Below, one piece after another: positions 1 through 9,227 of a stretch of DNA of 64,000 nucleotides. Under the pieces are notes generated by a model, which was not told where the DNA came from, made no database searches, and was given only the letters and a program-made list of their open reading frames with translations. The stretch is from Dysgonomonas mossii (GTDB lineage: Bacteria > Bacteroidota > Bacteroidia > Bacteroidales > Dysgonomonadaceae). A program made the translations under genes and the position numbers. The stretch spans positions 372,001 to 436,000 of the forward strand of contig NZ_SPPK01000002.1 in the NCBI RefSeq assembly GCF_004569505.1, in the 5' to 3' direction. Every line of letters begins with the position of its first letter. Position 1 is the stretch's first letter.

Positions 1-800
1 ACCACCAGCAGTTTCTTCTGACCTTCTTCTGCCAGTTCTTTTACTATTTCATCCAAGTCGGGGCCCAGCCATTTCTTGCCCATCGCCGAGTGGTAGGTTT
101 GGCGGGTTTTCTTGGTGTCGATACCCAGCTCCTTGATCACAAGCCTCACCGTTTCTTTGGTTTGGTATACGTAGTCGAATTCTTTTCCTTTCTTCCAGCC
201 TTCTTCTACATGGTCGAGCGGAAGGCTATGGAAACTGAAAATAATTTTGTCGTATTCTTTTTCGATATATGGTCGTATACTTTCGGCTAAAGCAGAAATA
301 TAGGCAGGATGATTGAAGTACGGCTCTATAAATTTTAGTCTGAAAGGGTACGGACGTTTAAAAAACTCTTTGCCAACCTGATCTACCGCTGTCTTGTACG
401 ATGATTCTGCATACTGTGGAAACAGTGGGAACACAACCACCTCGTGCAATCGGTTATTCTTGCTCATCAGGTAATCGAGTGCGGCAGTTGTATCGGGTTG
501 TCCGTATCTCATGGCGGGTTCGGTGGGTAGGCCAGTGAGCTCTTCCAGCTTTTCGGACAATTGTTTTGCCTGATGTATCAATGGCGAGTCGTCGAGCGAA
601 TTGTCCCAAATGAGTTCGTAATGCGCTGTAGAGCTGAACTGACGGAGCGGAATAATAATTCCGTTGACCAAGATAGGTCGAAACCAATCGGGAACGGTCA
701 TCACATAGGGGTCTGAAAGCATCGATCGGATAAAGAATTTTACATCTTTTCGTTCACATGTCTTCGGACTGCCTGTATTTACTATTAATACTCCTCTCAT
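1..800 (-). CDS. hemH: Ferrochelatase, 3' end cut by window edge
   Basis: Ferrochelatase inserts ferrous iron into protoporphyrin IX, the last step of protoheme synthesis. About 266 residues are visible. They begin MRGVLIVNTGSP, carry the SFHSLP segment with the conserved active-site histidine (about His191), and continue into the AMGKKWLGP stretch of the C-terminal half. The gene runs off the left edge, so an estimated 50-60 C-terminal residues are missing from view. The ATG at 798-800 is chosen because it gives the conserved N-terminus. manA lies upstream on the same strand, but a hairpin followed by a T-run separates them, so they are probably separate transcription units. Confidence 0.93.
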   Translation of the reverse strand, partial: MRGVLIVNTGSPKTCERKDVKFFIRSMLSDPYVMTVPDWFRPILVNGIIIPLRQFSSTAHYELIWDNSLDDSPLIHQAKQLSEKLEELTGLPTEPAMRYGQPDTTAALDYLMSKNNRLHEVVVFPLFPQYAESSYKTAVDQVGKEFFKRPYPFRLKFIEPYFNHPAYISALAESIRPYIEKEYDKIIFSFHSLPLDHVEEGWKKGKEFDYVYQTKETVRLVIKELGIDTKKTRQTYHSAMGKKWLGPDLDEIVKELAEEGQKKLLV

Positions 801-815
801 TTTTCTTCTAAAAAA

Positions 816-851
816 GACACCATACACTCCCGAAAAGGAAAATATGGTGTC
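816..851 (-). terminator. Rho-independent terminator of manA
   Basis: The arms gacaccata (816-824) and tatggtgtc (843-851) form a 9-bp stem. Read on the minus strand, the stem is followed by a T-run (tcttttttag). It sits just after the manA stop and before hemH. Confidence 0.75.
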
Positions 852-881
852 GCGTTATTATATAAATATCTTATAAACTAA

Positions 882-1856
882 CTATACATATGTTTCCAAA
901 AGTAGGACATTGCCTTCGGGGCTGATGCTTACGCTTTGTGTGTCGGCAGGGATAAGGATTGTTTCGCCTTGCTTCACACTCAGGTCGTTGCCTTTATTGT
1001 CTCGTATATTGCAAGCACCTCCCATACAAATATAAGCAACAAATGAGTCATTGTCACTATAGTCTCTTGTAATATCTTTGGTAAGCTCAAGCAGATTGGT
1101 TGTGAAGTATCTGCACGATTCCAATTCTACCGGTTGATTTTCCTTGCGTGTGTATGCTGTTTGGTAGCTGTCGTACAATTTATAATCGATAGCATCTTTT
1201 GCCAATTCGGTATGCAGTTCGCGTCCGTTACCGTTGGCATCTTTACGGTTGTAGTCGTAGATGCGGTATGTGATGTTCGATGTTTGTTGTATTTCGGCGA
1301 TGAATGTTCCGGCGCCGATTGCATGAACACGTCCGGCAGGCAAGAAGAATACATCTCCTTTTTTAACGTCATGTTTTGCAAGGTAATCTACAAATGTATT
1401 GTCTTCAATGCTTTTTACATATCCATCGGGAGTTATTTCTTTTTCGAATCCCGAATATAGGAATGCGCCCGGAGCAGCATTGATAACATACCACATTTCG
1501 GTTTTCCCGAAAGAGTTGTGTCTTTTCTTTGCCAGTTCATCGTCAGGATGTACCTGTATCGACAGATTGTCACGTGCATCTATAAACTTGATAAGCAAAG
1601 GAAATGTAGTGCCGAACGTTTCGAAATTCTTCTTCCCGAGCAACTGCTCTTTGTATGTAGAAATAATTTCGTCGAGGCTTTTGTTTTCCAACGCACCGTT
1701 GGCCACTACCGAAACGTTGCCTTCCACGCTTGATATTTCCCAGCTTTCGCCGATCCCTTCCTGAAGCGGGCTTACGTTTTTAAACTTACATATTTCGTCT
1801 CCCCCCCAGATGATGGATTTGAGGATAGGTTTAAATTTTAATGGGTATAAACTCAT
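882..1856 (-). CDS. manA: Mannose-6-phosphate isomerase, class I-like
   Basis: A zinc enzyme of 324 aa that interconverts mannose 6-phosphate and fructose 6-phosphate, feeding mannose into glycolysis or supplying GDP-mannose. The zinc ligands of the type I cupin fold are visible: QVHPDDE (about residues 100-106), the Glu in FGKTEMWYV, and GRVHAIGAG further on. The length fits the short ManA subfamily. The start MSLYPLKFKP aligns with the usual N-terminus. It stands alone with its own terminator. A possible -7 element lies at 1973-1980, which would give a leader of about 110 nt. Confidence 0.93.
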   Translation of the reverse strand: MSLYPLKFKPILKSIIWGGDEICKFKNVSPLQEGIGESWEISSVEGNVSVVANGALENKSLDEIISTYKEQLLGKKNFETFGTTFPLLIKFIDARDNLSIQVHPDDELAKKRHNSFGKTEMWYVINAAPGAFLYSGFEKEITPDGYVKSIEDNTFVDYLAKHDVKKGDVFFLPAGRVHAIGAGTFIAEIQQTSNITYRIYDYNRKDANGNGRELHTELAKDAIDYKLYDSYQTAYTRKENQPVELESCRYFTTNLLELTKDITRDYSDNDSFVAYICMGGACNIRDNKGNDLSVKQGETILIPADTQSVSISPEGNVLLLETYV

Positions 1857-1972
1857 TTGGTTGAAAATTTATTTTTGTGATTACACGGAATATCCGTGAT
1901 TGCGATTAATCTATTTTCGTGATTTCCGATCAGTATACTTACGTTTATTGTATGCTTTTCAAGAAATCAGAA

Positions 1973-1980
1973 CAAAAATA
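1973..1980 (-). promoter_or_regulatory. Possible -7 promoter element for manA
   Basis: CAAAAATA on the plus strand reads TATTTTTG on the minus strand, matching the Bacteroidota -7 consensus TAnnTTTG. No clear -33 TTG was seen, so this is weak. Confidence 0.35.
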
Positions 1981-2114
1981 GTCAATCTTTTTATTATTAT
2001 CCGTTATTATTTAATTTACCTAAATAAGTGCAATCTTTATTTATAAAAATTTAATATATTCGTAGAAACTTACTAAGCACACAAACTTACAGTTACACGA
2101 TAATAGAGTATGCT

Positions 2115-2717
2115 ATGAATTTTATTTTTGGAACAAGGGGAACGTCTGCTTCTCCTATTCACACAGGACAGTCATGCCCTGCATGTGGTAAGGAAGATTC
2201 TATTCTGATGATGCCATATCAGCGTTATTTTCATCTGCTTCAGATTCCTTTATTTCCCACAACTAAACACTTCATTCCTGTTTGTTGTTCATGCGAAACA
2301 TCGTTTACTATTCAACAATTTCCCGTGACGGACGAAATTCGCAATCGGTTCAGAACTCCTCGGTGGATATTCATTATGCCATCTGTGCTCGCACTACTAG
2401 TCATCTTTATTTTTGTATGGGTTGTAGTAAACGCTATATCCGGCGAGATTGATATAAAAGACAAGGTAGAGAATCCACAGGTAGGTGACGTTTACTATGT
2501 GAGGTACGACAAAAATGAATATAGCCTGATGAAGGTTGCGTCATTTACGGTCGATTCTATTTATTTTTATTTATCTCCCGGTAGAGCCGAAGATAGAGGG
2601 CTGGATATGCTGCCCGGAGTTGATGTTTATGATACAATCTTAAAGAAGGGTTTTTCGAAGAATGAACTGAAATATAATTCGGTGAAAGAAGTGGTAATAT
2701 TGAAGATTGAAAGATGA
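2115..2717 (+). CDS. Zinc-ribbon single-pass membrane protein, unknown function
   Basis: 200 aa. The N-terminal part has two CxxC knuckles (Cys21/Cys24 in CPACGK and Cys57/Cys60 in CCSC) that look like a zinc ribbon. One strongly hydrophobic segment follows (about residues 84-107), then a roughly 90-residue domain (DVYYVRYDKNEYSLMKV...) with no motif I recognise. The expected topology is ribbon in the cytoplasm and C-terminal domain outside, but this is inferred. The gene stands alone, convergent with glgB, with a shared hairpin terminator after its stop. No function is assigned. Confidence 0.75.
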   Translation: MNFIFGTRGTSASPIHTGQSCPACGKEDSILMMPYQRYFHLLQIPLFPTTKHFIPVCCSCETSFTIQQFPVTDEIRNRFRTPRWIFIMPSVLALLVIFIFVWVVVNAISGEIDIKDKVENPQVGDVYYVRYDKNEYSLMKVASFTVDSIYFYLSPGRAEDRGLDMLPGVDVYDTILKKGFSKNELKYNSVKEVVILKIER

Positions 2718-2720
2718 AAA

Positions 2721-2760
2721 TTGCCTTAAAGATAGACTCCTTCTACCTTTAAGGCAACTT
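2721..2760. terminator. Terminator between the zinc-ribbon gene and glgB
   Basis: The arms ttgccttaaag (2721-2731) and ctttaaggcaa (2747-2757) give an 11-bp perfect stem followed by cttgtttta. The plus gene ends at 2717 and glgB ends at 2775 from the other side, so it may work both ways. Confidence 0.65.
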
Positions 2761-2774
2761 GTTTTATCTGATAG

Positions 2775-4790
2775 CTAGTCTATTTTTCTCAGTACAAAAG
2801 CTGTACGCGCAGGTATATACAACTTGAGCCAGCCTTTTCCGTCTTTGTGGTATAGCTCGTCATGTAAAGTGAAGTGTTCTATACTGTCGTCCGTCAGGCC
2901 ATTACCTCCAAAAGCGAGAGAGTCGGTATCGAGCACCACCTGATATTTTCCTTCGGGAGCAAGAAATCCATAGTCATAGAACGATTGGCTCGGGTTGAAA
3001 CTGAAAACAAATATCAGATTGCCACGCATGTAGGCGAGCACCTGATCTTCGTCCTTATCCCACAGCCTTATAATAGGTGTTTGCTCAAATTTCTTTTCCG
3101 ATTTTAGAAGCGAAAGCATGGCTTTATCAAAGTCGCCCAAATAATGATAGCGCAGGTCTTTGTTGTCGGCCAGCCACCATTGTCTGCGGGCATATTTGTG
3201 CGACCATCCATTGCCTTCGCGAGGGAAGTCAACCCATTCGGGATGCCCGAATTCGTTACCCATAAAGTTGAGGTAGCCGCCATTGATTGTTGAGGCAGTT
3301 GCAAGGCGTATCATTTTATGCAGCGCTATTCCTCTGTCGGTGGCATACGAGCTGCCGTAATGCTTCGACATATACCAATACATGTCAGAGTCTATAAGTC
3401 TGAATATTATTGTTTTGTCGCCTACCAATGCTTGGTCGTGGCTCTCGGCGTAAGAGATTGTTTTCTCTTCCTCACGGCGATTTGTCAGTTCCCAGAATAT
3501 GCTTGTAGGATGCCAGTCTTCGTCTTTTCGCTCTTTGATGATTTTTATCCAGTAGTCGGGTATGTTCATCGCCATGCGGTAATCGAAGCCGTATCCGCCG
3601 TCTTTTATCTTCGTTGCCAGTCCCGGCATGCCGCTTACTTCTTCGGCTATGGTAATGGCATTAGGGCGTACTTCGTGGATTAGCTTGTTTGCCAATGTAA
3701 GGTAGCAAATGGCATCGTCGTCTTCGTTGCCGTTGTAGTAGTCCTCATAGCCGCTAAAGTTATCTCCCAGTCCGTGCGAGTAATAAAGCATAGAGGTGAC
3801 ACCATCGAAACGGAATCCGTCGAAGTTGTATTCCTCGAGCCAAAACTTACAATTGGAAAGCAGAAAGTGTATGACCTGACTTTTTCCATAGTCGAAAATC
3901 AATGAATCCCAAGCCGGATGCTCGCGCCTGCTGCCTCCATGAAAATATTGGGTGTAAGAGCCATCGAATCGTCCCAGTCCTTCTTTTTCATTTTTTACGG
4001 CATGCGAGTGTACGATATCCATAATCACGGCTATACCCATCGCATGCGCATCGTCTATCAGATGCTTTAGTTCGTCGGGTGTGCCAAAGCGTGAAGATGC
4101 CGCAAAAAAGCTGGAGACGTGATATCCGAACGACCCGTAATACGGATGCTCCTGTATAGCCATTATCTGAATGGCATTGTAGCCGTCTTCTTTGATACGG
4201 GGAAGTACATTTATTCTGAACTCTTCGTATGTACCCACTCTTTCGTCTTCTACAGCCATCCCTATATGGCACTCGTAAATCAAAAGGGGATTCGTGTTGG
4301 GCTTAAATTTTTTTGTGCGAAACTCATAAGGTAGCAACGGGTCCCACACCTGTGCGCTGAATATATGAGTATGATGGTCTTGTACTACCCTGGTTGTCCA
4401 TGCGGGGATACGTTCGCCCTCGCCACCATTCCAACATACAATAAGTTTGTACAGGTCGTGGTGTTTTATTTTGTCCAGAGGCAGTTCTATTTGCCACTCA
4501 CCGTTACCGTTTGGTTGCAGTCTGAATTCTTCAGTTTTTTGCCAGCCGTTGAAATCGCCTATCATATAGATCGCGGTTGCATTCGGGGCCCATTCTCTGA
4601 ATATCCACGACGTTTCTGTTTTGTGAAGCCCAAAATACAGGTGTCCTGAGGCAAATTCAGAAAGAGTGATCTTTCCGTTGCAGGTAAGGTCGGCCTCTCT
4701 TTTCTGGATATATTCATAACGGCCTTCTATCGCTGCTGCATAAGGTTCTAACCAAGGGTCGTTTTTAATGAGTTTAAGCATGTCTGTCAA
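2775..4790 (-). CDS. glgB: 1,4-alpha-glucan branching enzyme (GH13)
   Basis: 671 aa cytoplasmic enzyme that makes alpha-1,6 branches in glycogen. A CBM48-like N-terminus (about residues 60-140, REWAPNATAIYMIGDFNGW) precedes the GH13 barrel. The GH13 regions are visible: DIVHSH (about 258-263), GFRFDGVTS with nucleophile Asp329, TIAEEVSG with acid Glu383, and AESHDQ with His451/Asp452. The sequence resembles the eukaryote-like branching enzymes common in Bacteroidota. It is the last gene of a minus-strand run 6114-2775 (exported protein, DUF805, YhcH-like, glgB) with gaps of 14-39 nt. The neighbours give no glycogen-specific context. Confidence 0.94.
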   Translation of the reverse strand: MTDMLKLIKNDPWLEPYAAAIEGRYEYIQKREADLTCNGKITLSEFASGHLYFGLHKTETSWIFREWAPNATAIYMIGDFNGWQKTEEFRLQPNGNGEWQIELPLDKIKHHDLYKLIVCWNGGEGERIPAWTTRVVQDHHTHIFSAQVWDPLLPYEFRTKKFKPNTNPLLIYECHIGMAVEDERVGTYEEFRINVLPRIKEDGYNAIQIMAIQEHPYYGSFGYHVSSFFAASSRFGTPDELKHLIDDAHAMGIAVIMDIVHSHAVKNEKEGLGRFDGSYTQYFHGGSRREHPAWDSLIFDYGKSQVIHFLLSNCKFWLEEYNFDGFRFDGVTSMLYYSHGLGDNFSGYEDYYNGNEDDDAICYLTLANKLIHEVRPNAITIAEEVSGMPGLATKIKDGGYGFDYRMAMNIPDYWIKIIKERKDEDWHPTSIFWELTNRREEEKTISYAESHDQALVGDKTIIFRLIDSDMYWYMSKHYGSSYATDRGIALHKMIRLATASTINGGYLNFMGNEFGHPEWVDFPREGNGWSHKYARRQWWLADNKDLRYHYLGDFDKAMLSLLKSEKKFEQTPIIRLWDKDEDQVLAYMRGNLIFVFSFNPSQSFYDYGFLAPEGKYQVVLDTDSLAFGGNGLTDDSIEHFTLHDELYHKDGKGWLKLYIPARTAFVLRKID

Positions 4791-4829
4791 TTGTTAATTA
4801 CAGTTCGTCTCCCAAAGTGGGGGAGGAAC

Positions 4830-5276
4830 TTATATTTTTATTTTTACCACTACTTTTCTTACCTGTCCTTCGCCTATACAAGGGGCATGCCCATCTTCTG
4901 GGAAGAATATAAGAAAGTTGCCGGGTAAGACTGTTATCTGTGTTTCAGTTTTGTCGTCAAAGAACTGAATGTCTTTTTCTTCATCAAAGTTGCCAATAGG
5001 ATGCGTCAGGTCTTGGTGAGCTTTCCACCCGAAGGTTTCAGGCCTGCTTATTGGCAGTTGTATATCTATATATTTGTTGTGTGCCTCCGGCTTCGCATTG
5101 TCGGCGGCTCTCAGGTCGCTGTCGCTTATCATAACAAAAAGGTCTTTGCCTTTTAGCTCTGTTTTAGTCGGTTCAGCTTTCGAGAAATCAATCGATTTCA
5201 GATAGTCGAATGCCTGTTTAAACAGCGGGTGTAGATGTTCGTATTTTCCTGAGTTTTCTAATTTGTCTAATATCAT
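4830..5276 (-). CDS. YhcH/YjgK/YiaL family protein
   Basis: 148 aa cupin-like protein of the YhcH/YjgK/YiaL (DUF386) family. The family fingerprints EAHNKYIDIQ (about residues 66-75) and FPEDGHAPCIGEG (about 125-137) are present; the His and Glu residues are the likely metal ligands. Family members sit in sialic-acid, galactoside or other sugar catabolic operons, where they are thought to assist sugar isomerisation, but the true reaction is unsettled. Here the gene sits 39 nt upstream of glgB and 14 nt downstream of a DUF805 gene, so a carbohydrate role is plausible but not shown. Confidence 0.88.
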   Translation of the reverse strand: MILDKLENSGKYEHLHPLFKQAFDYLKSIDFSKAEPTKTELKGKDLFVMISDSDLRAADNAKPEAHNKYIDIQLPISRPETFGWKAHQDLTHPIGNFDEEKDIQFFDDKTETQITVLPGNFLIFFPEDGHAPCIGEGQVRKVVVKIKI

Positions 5277-5290
5277 TTTTTTATCTTCTT

Positions 5291-5689
5291 TTACTCCTGT
5301 TCGGGTACTCCTATATTGTCTATCATATCTTCTACACTTTCGTTGCCTTCGCCTTTGGGATTAAACCCATATTCATTTTCGCCATAATCACTTCCTGCAA
5401 AAAGCATCCAAAAAGCATAGAAAGGGACGAGCTGAAACCATCCGCTATTACCTCTGTCGTGACATCTTTTCGCTCCTTGTGCAATCAAAAACCAATAGGC
5501 TGGTATCAAAAGAAGGAAAATGATAAGAAAACTCCAGTTTACATCCTCAAGTATTCCAGACAAGGTAAGAATGAGGACAATCGTATAATAGTATGCTACA
5601 TAAATAAGATAACTAAGTCCATATTCTAATCTGCGGATACGTCCTTTTGCAGAAAAGGGATTTTGAAACATGCGTTGTTTGTCTTCCAT
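5291..5689 (-). CDS. DUF805 family inner-membrane protein
   Basis: 132 aa. It has the DUF805 hallmarks: GRIRRLEYGLSYL near the N-terminus, three or four hydrophobic segments, AKRCHDRGNSGW in the loop before the last segment, and GENEYGFNPKGEG near the C-terminus. The function of the family is unknown. The acidic tail (ESVEDMIDNIGVPEQE) is cytoplasmic if the usual topology holds. It lies 20 nt after the small exported protein and 14 nt before the YhcH-like gene. Confidence 0.88.
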   Translation of the reverse strand: MEDKQRMFQNPFSAKGRIRRLEYGLSYLIYVAYYYTIVLILTLSGILEDVNWSFLIIFLLLIPAYWFLIAQGAKRCHDRGNSGWFQLVPFYAFWMLFAGSDYGENEYGFNPKGEGNESVEDMIDNIGVPEQE

Positions 5690-5709
5690 ATTTTATTTTG
5701 TAATTCTTT

Positions 5710-6114
5710 TTATTGCTTATACTCCTGAGGTGTTATGATTGTAGAAAATATATACTTCCCATTTTGGTCGTTGTATATATACTTTACGGTAATACCGTTA
5801 TCTCTGAATATTTTTAAGTCGGGATTTGTTTTCAATACCTCCAAAAGCTGCGGCTTCAATTGTGTTTTGAAAGTAGTGGTATCACTTATCACCACTTGTA
5901 GTATGGTAAGATGATACTCAAAATTACTACTACCTACAGCAACGCATTTATCTAGGCGAGTCCACTGATCCAATGTCTTAGGACAATCTTTGTTTGTCTC
6001 GGCAGCTATTGCCTGCAACTTGCTTTCTATACTGCCTGCACATCGGGTGAATGAAAAAATGCTAATTAGCAGAAATGTGCAAATAAGGTTTCGGCTACTT
6101 AGAAGTTTGTTCAT
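5710..6114 (-). CDS. Small exported protein of unknown function
   Basis: 134 aa with an N-terminal signal: MNKLLSSR, a hydrophobic stretch LICTFLLISIFSF, then TRCAGS. The Cys suggests a lipoprotein, but Arg at -1 does not fit a normal lipobox, so ordinary signal-peptidase cleavage or a non-canonical lipoprotein are both possible. The rest is a small soluble domain ending in PQEYKQ, with no recognised motif. It is the first gene of the minus-strand run leading to glgB. Confidence 0.7.
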   Translation of the reverse strand: MNKLLSSRNLICTFLLISIFSFTRCAGSIESKLQAIAAETNKDCPKTLDQWTRLDKCVAVGSSNFEYHLTILQVVISDTTTFKTQLKPQLLEVLKTNPDLKIFRDNGITVKYIYNDQNGKYIFSTIITPQEYKQ

Positions 6115-6232
6115 GGATTCTTAAATTTTATAAACCATACAAGTTTAAGAAAATTAATCGGATTATCTGTTAATTCCGCTGTTTTTTATTGTGGAAGCCG
6201 ATTAAATGTTTCTCCTTAACGTTATTTTTACT

Positions 6233-6240
6233 TACTTTTG
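6233..6240 (+). promoter_or_regulatory. -7 promoter element upstream of the M3 peptidase
   Basis: TACTTTTG matches TAnnTTTG and lies 38 nt before the ATG at 6279. The -33 element is not obvious. Confidence 0.5.
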
Positions 6241-6278
6241 TCATAAAATCTAATCATTCACACGATTAACTTATTTGT

Positions 6279-8432
6279 ATGAAGAAAATTTTATTTATTT
6301 TTAGTATTCTAATTATGGTTTATTCTTGTAACACTACAAGCAATAAGGATGGGAAAGATAATCCTTTCTTTTCCGAATTCGACACTCCGGAAGGGGTTCC
6401 TCCTTTTGATAAAATAAAAGCAGAACATTTTATGCCTGCTTTCGAAGAAGCAATGAAGCGTCATAATGCCGAGATTGATTCTATCATCAATAACCCCGAA
6501 GCACCTACTTTCCAAAATACAGTAGTGGCTTTGGACGAGTCGGGCCGGATGCTTGATCGGGTAGGTTCTGTATTTTCTGTAATGACGGGTACAATGTCCG
6601 ATTCTGTGTATCAGAACATAGAAAAAGAGATTACGCCTTTACGTACCGAGCACTATGATAATATCAACTTCAACGAAAAGCTTTTTGCACGTATCAAAAC
6701 CGTGTACGACGATAGCCTGCAAGTAAAGACCCTGACAACAGAGCAAAAGATGTTGTTGGATAAAACATACAAAGGCTTTGTCCGTTCGGGTATCCTGCTC
6801 GATGGTTCGAAGCAAGCACGTTTGCGTGAGATCAACAAAGAATTGAGCAACGCATCGCTTAATTTTAATCAGAACCTGTTGAAAGAGACAGATAGCTACC
6901 AATTGGTAATAGACAAAAAAGAAGATCTCTCGGGACTTCCTGAGGATGTGATTGCCGCTGCAGCTAAAACAGCAAAAGACAAAGGGCTGGAAGGTAAATG
7001 GGTGTTTGGTCTGAGCAAACCAAGCTGGGAGCCGTTTTTGCAATATGCCGACAATCGCGCGCTTCGCGAAAAACTATATAAGGCGATGTATATGCGTTGT
7101 GATAACGGAAATGAATTCGACAACAAAGAAAACATCAAGAAGATAGTTAGCCTCAGACTCGAAAAAGCAAATATGCTAGGCTATAAATCACACGCCGACT
7201 ATGTGCTCGAAGAAACAATGGCTAAGACTCCTGAAAATGTGATGGGGCTGCTAAACAATATATGGAAGTATGCTTTGCCGCAAGCTCAAAAAGAGGCTGC
7301 CGAACTTCAGGCTATTGCCAAGAAAGAAGGACATGATATCAAAATAGAATCATGGGACTGGTGGTACTATGCCGAAAAGCTTCGTAAAGAAAAATACGCA
7401 TTGGATGAAGAGGCTTTGAAACCTTACTTCAAAGCGGATAATGTGCGTGAAGGTGTATTTGCTGTGGCAAACAAACTATATGGCATTACATTCAAGCCGA
7501 AAACAGATATACCTGTATATCAGCAAGACGTAAAAGCATATGAGGTAAGTGATGCTGACGGTTCATTTATCGGAATCATTTATTTCGACGATTTTGCACG
7601 TCAGGGTAAGCGTCCGGGAGCATGGATGAGCAGCTTCCGCAAACAGGAAGTATATAAAGGTGAGTTTGTTTATCCATTGATCTACAATGTGGGTAACTAC
7701 AATCCTCCAACAGATGGCAAGCCGGCACTGTTGACTCTCGATCAGGTGGAAACGATGTTCCACGAATTCGGACATGGATTGCACGGATTGTTATCTAAAT
7801 GTACTTACAACGGCGTGTCGGGTACATCGGTTGTTCGCGACTTTGTAGAGCTGCCTTCTCAGATCATGGAGCACTGGGCATTTGAACCGGAAGTGTTGAA
7901 GATGTATGCAAAGCATTATGAAACAGGTGAAACTATTCCTGCCGAGTTGATACAAAAGATTCAGAATGCGGGTTACTTCAATCAAGGATTTGCTACCACT
8001 GAACTTGTGGCTGCTGCAATTCTGGATATGAAATGGCATACCCTGACCGCTTCTTCTCCAAACTTTGACCCTAAACATGGCGAAGGTCTTGAAAAACTGA
8101 ACGTAGATAAATTTGAGGCAGATGCAATGAAAGAAATCGGCTTGATCTCCGAAATAATACCTCGATACAGAAGCACGTATTTCCAACATGTATTCAGCGG
8201 AGGTTATTCTTCGGGATATTACAGCTACTTGTGGTCTGAAGTTTTGGACTCTGACGCATTCCAGGCTTTTGTAGAAAAAGGAAATATTTTTGATCAGGAA
8301 ACTGCAAAATCGTTCCGTGAAAACGTATTGTCGAAAGGCGGATCGGAAGAGCCAATGGTATTGTACAAAAAGTTCAGGGGCGCAGAACCTAATCCGATTT
8401 ATCTGTTGAAGAACAGGGGATTTGTAAAGTAA
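6279..8432 (+). CDS. dcp: M3 family peptidase (peptidyl-dipeptidase Dcp-like), lipoprotein
   Basis: 717 aa zinc metallopeptidase of family M3, which removes C-terminal dipeptides or trims oligopeptides. The zinc site MFHEFGHGLHG (His495, Glu496, His499) is followed by the downstream Glu in VELPSQIMEHW. The N-terminus is a lipoprotein signal (MKKILFIFSILIMVYSC, lipobox VYSC), so the enzyme is probably anchored in the cell envelope, as is common for Bacteroidota Dcp proteins. It is monocistronic; efp starts 98 nt downstream from its own promoter. I am sure of the family; the exact substrate specificity is inferred. Confidence 0.92.
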   Translation: MKKILFIFSILIMVYSCNTTSNKDGKDNPFFSEFDTPEGVPPFDKIKAEHFMPAFEEAMKRHNAEIDSIINNPEAPTFQNTVVALDESGRMLDRVGSVFSVMTGTMSDSVYQNIEKEITPLRTEHYDNINFNEKLFARIKTVYDDSLQVKTLTTEQKMLLDKTYKGFVRSGILLDGSKQARLREINKELSNASLNFNQNLLKETDSYQLVIDKKEDLSGLPEDVIAAAAKTAKDKGLEGKWVFGLSKPSWEPFLQYADNRALREKLYKAMYMRCDNGNEFDNKENIKKIVSLRLEKANMLGYKSHADYVLEETMAKTPENVMGLLNNIWKYALPQAQKEAAELQAIAKKEGHDIKIESWDWWYYAEKLRKEKYALDEEALKPYFKADNVREGVFAVANKLYGITFKPKTDIPVYQQDVKAYEVSDADGSFIGIIYFDDFARQGKRPGAWMSSFRKQEVYKGEFVYPLIYNVGNYNPPTDGKPALLTLDQVETMFHEFGHGLHGLLSKCTYNGVSGTSVVRDFVELPSQIMEHWAFEPEVLKMYAKHYETGETIPAELIQKIQNAGYFNQGFATTELVAAAILDMKWHTLTASSPNFDPKHGEGLEKLNVDKFEADAMKEIGLISEIIPRYRSTYFQHVFSGGYSSGYYSYLWSEVLDSDAFQAFVEKGNIFDQETAKSFRENVLSKGGSEEPMVLYKKFRGAEPNPIYLLKNRGFVK

Positions 8433-8464
8433 TAAGTTCTAAGTTGTTTGTTAACTGATAACTG

Positions 8465-8494
8465 TTGGCTGATAAATGTAATTTATTATCTTTG
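8465..8494 (+). promoter_or_regulatory. Promoter of efp
   Basis: TTG at 8465-8467 and TATCTTTG at 8487-8494 are 19 nt apart, a good fit to the Bacteroidota -33/-7 arrangement. It places transcription start near 8500 and rules out the upstream in-frame ATG at 8465 as the efp start. Confidence 0.75.
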
Positions 8495-8530
8495 CAACTC
8501 GAAAAAAATAATAACAATAAAATACAATCA

Positions 8531-9097
8531 ATGGCAACTACTGCAGATATAAGAAACGGTATGTGCATCGATATCGATGGACAATATTATGTAATAATCG
8601 AATTCCTTCATGTGAAACCGGGTAAAGGTGCCGCATTTGTACGTACAAAAATGAGGAGTGTAACTACCGGACGCGTTCTTGAAAGAACATTCAATGCCGG
8701 AGTGAAGCTGGATGAAGTGCGTATCGAAAGACGTCCGTATCAATTCCTTTACCAGGACGATATGGGGTATAACTTTATGAATACCGAAACTTTCGAACAA
8801 ATATCACTTGCAGGGGATATGATAGCCGGGGTGGCTTTTCTTAAAGAAGGAGATATGGTAGAGATACAGGTTCATGCCGAAACAGAAACTGTATTGACAG
8901 CCGAAATGCCTCAGAACGTTGTACTTTTGGTAACGTATACCGAACCCGGACTCAAAGGCGATACTGCAACCAATACGTTAAAGCCGGCTACTGTAGAAAC
9001 AGGGGCTGAGGTGCGTGTTCCACTCTTTATAAACGAAGGAGACAAAATTAAAATTAATACAGCCGACGGCTCGTATGTAGAAAGAGTAAAAGCATAG
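8531..9097 (+). CDS. efp: Translation elongation factor P
   Basis: 188 aa. EF-P binds between the ribosomal P and E sites and relieves stalling at proline runs. Its three beta-barrel domains are present: the KOW-like domain I with the loop KPGKGAAF (tip Lys32), the oligosaccharide-binding domain in the middle, and a C-terminal domain ending GSYVERVKA. The start at 8531 ([10 protein letters not shown]) is the normal N-terminus. A longer in-frame reading from 8465 would begin upstream of the promoter -7 box. The tip Lys suggests post-translational modification, but no epm or other modifying gene is in the window. A strong terminator follows. Confidence 0.95.
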   Translation: MATTADIRNGMCIDIDGQYYVIIEFLHVKPGKGAAFVRTKMRSVTTGRVLERTFNAGVKLDEVRIERRPYQFLYQDDMGYNFMNTETFEQISLAGDMIAGVAFLKEGDMVEIQVHAETETVLTAEMPQNVVLLVTYTEPGLKGDTATNTLKPATVETGAEVRVPLFINEGDKIKINTADGSYVERVKA

Positions 9098-9118
9098 TAA
9101 TTATTAGTTTTATAGGGG

Positions 9119-9154
9119 ATAAGGTCAGTTTTCAAAACTGACCTTATTTTTTTT
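9119..9154 (+). terminator. Terminator of efp
   Basis: ataaggtcagttt and aaactgaccttat form a 13-bp stem around 9119-9147, followed by a run of eight T. Confidence 0.9.
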
Positions 9155-9186
9155 ATGAAAAATATTTTATATTCAAATTTTATGTA

Positions 9187-9194
9187 TATTTTTG
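9187..9194 (+). promoter_or_regulatory. -7 promoter element of radC
   Basis: TATTTTTG lies 33 nt before the ATG at 9228. It overlaps the alternative TTG start at 9192, which argues against that start. Confidence 0.55.
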
Positions 9195-9227
9195 AAGTTG
9201 AATGGATCTAGGAGACAAATAACCTAC

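Noticed and set aside
8465-8530. Upstream in-frame start for efp
   Set aside because: The extension covers the -7 promoter box and adds residues absent from EF-P; the ATG at 8531 gives the normal N-terminus.
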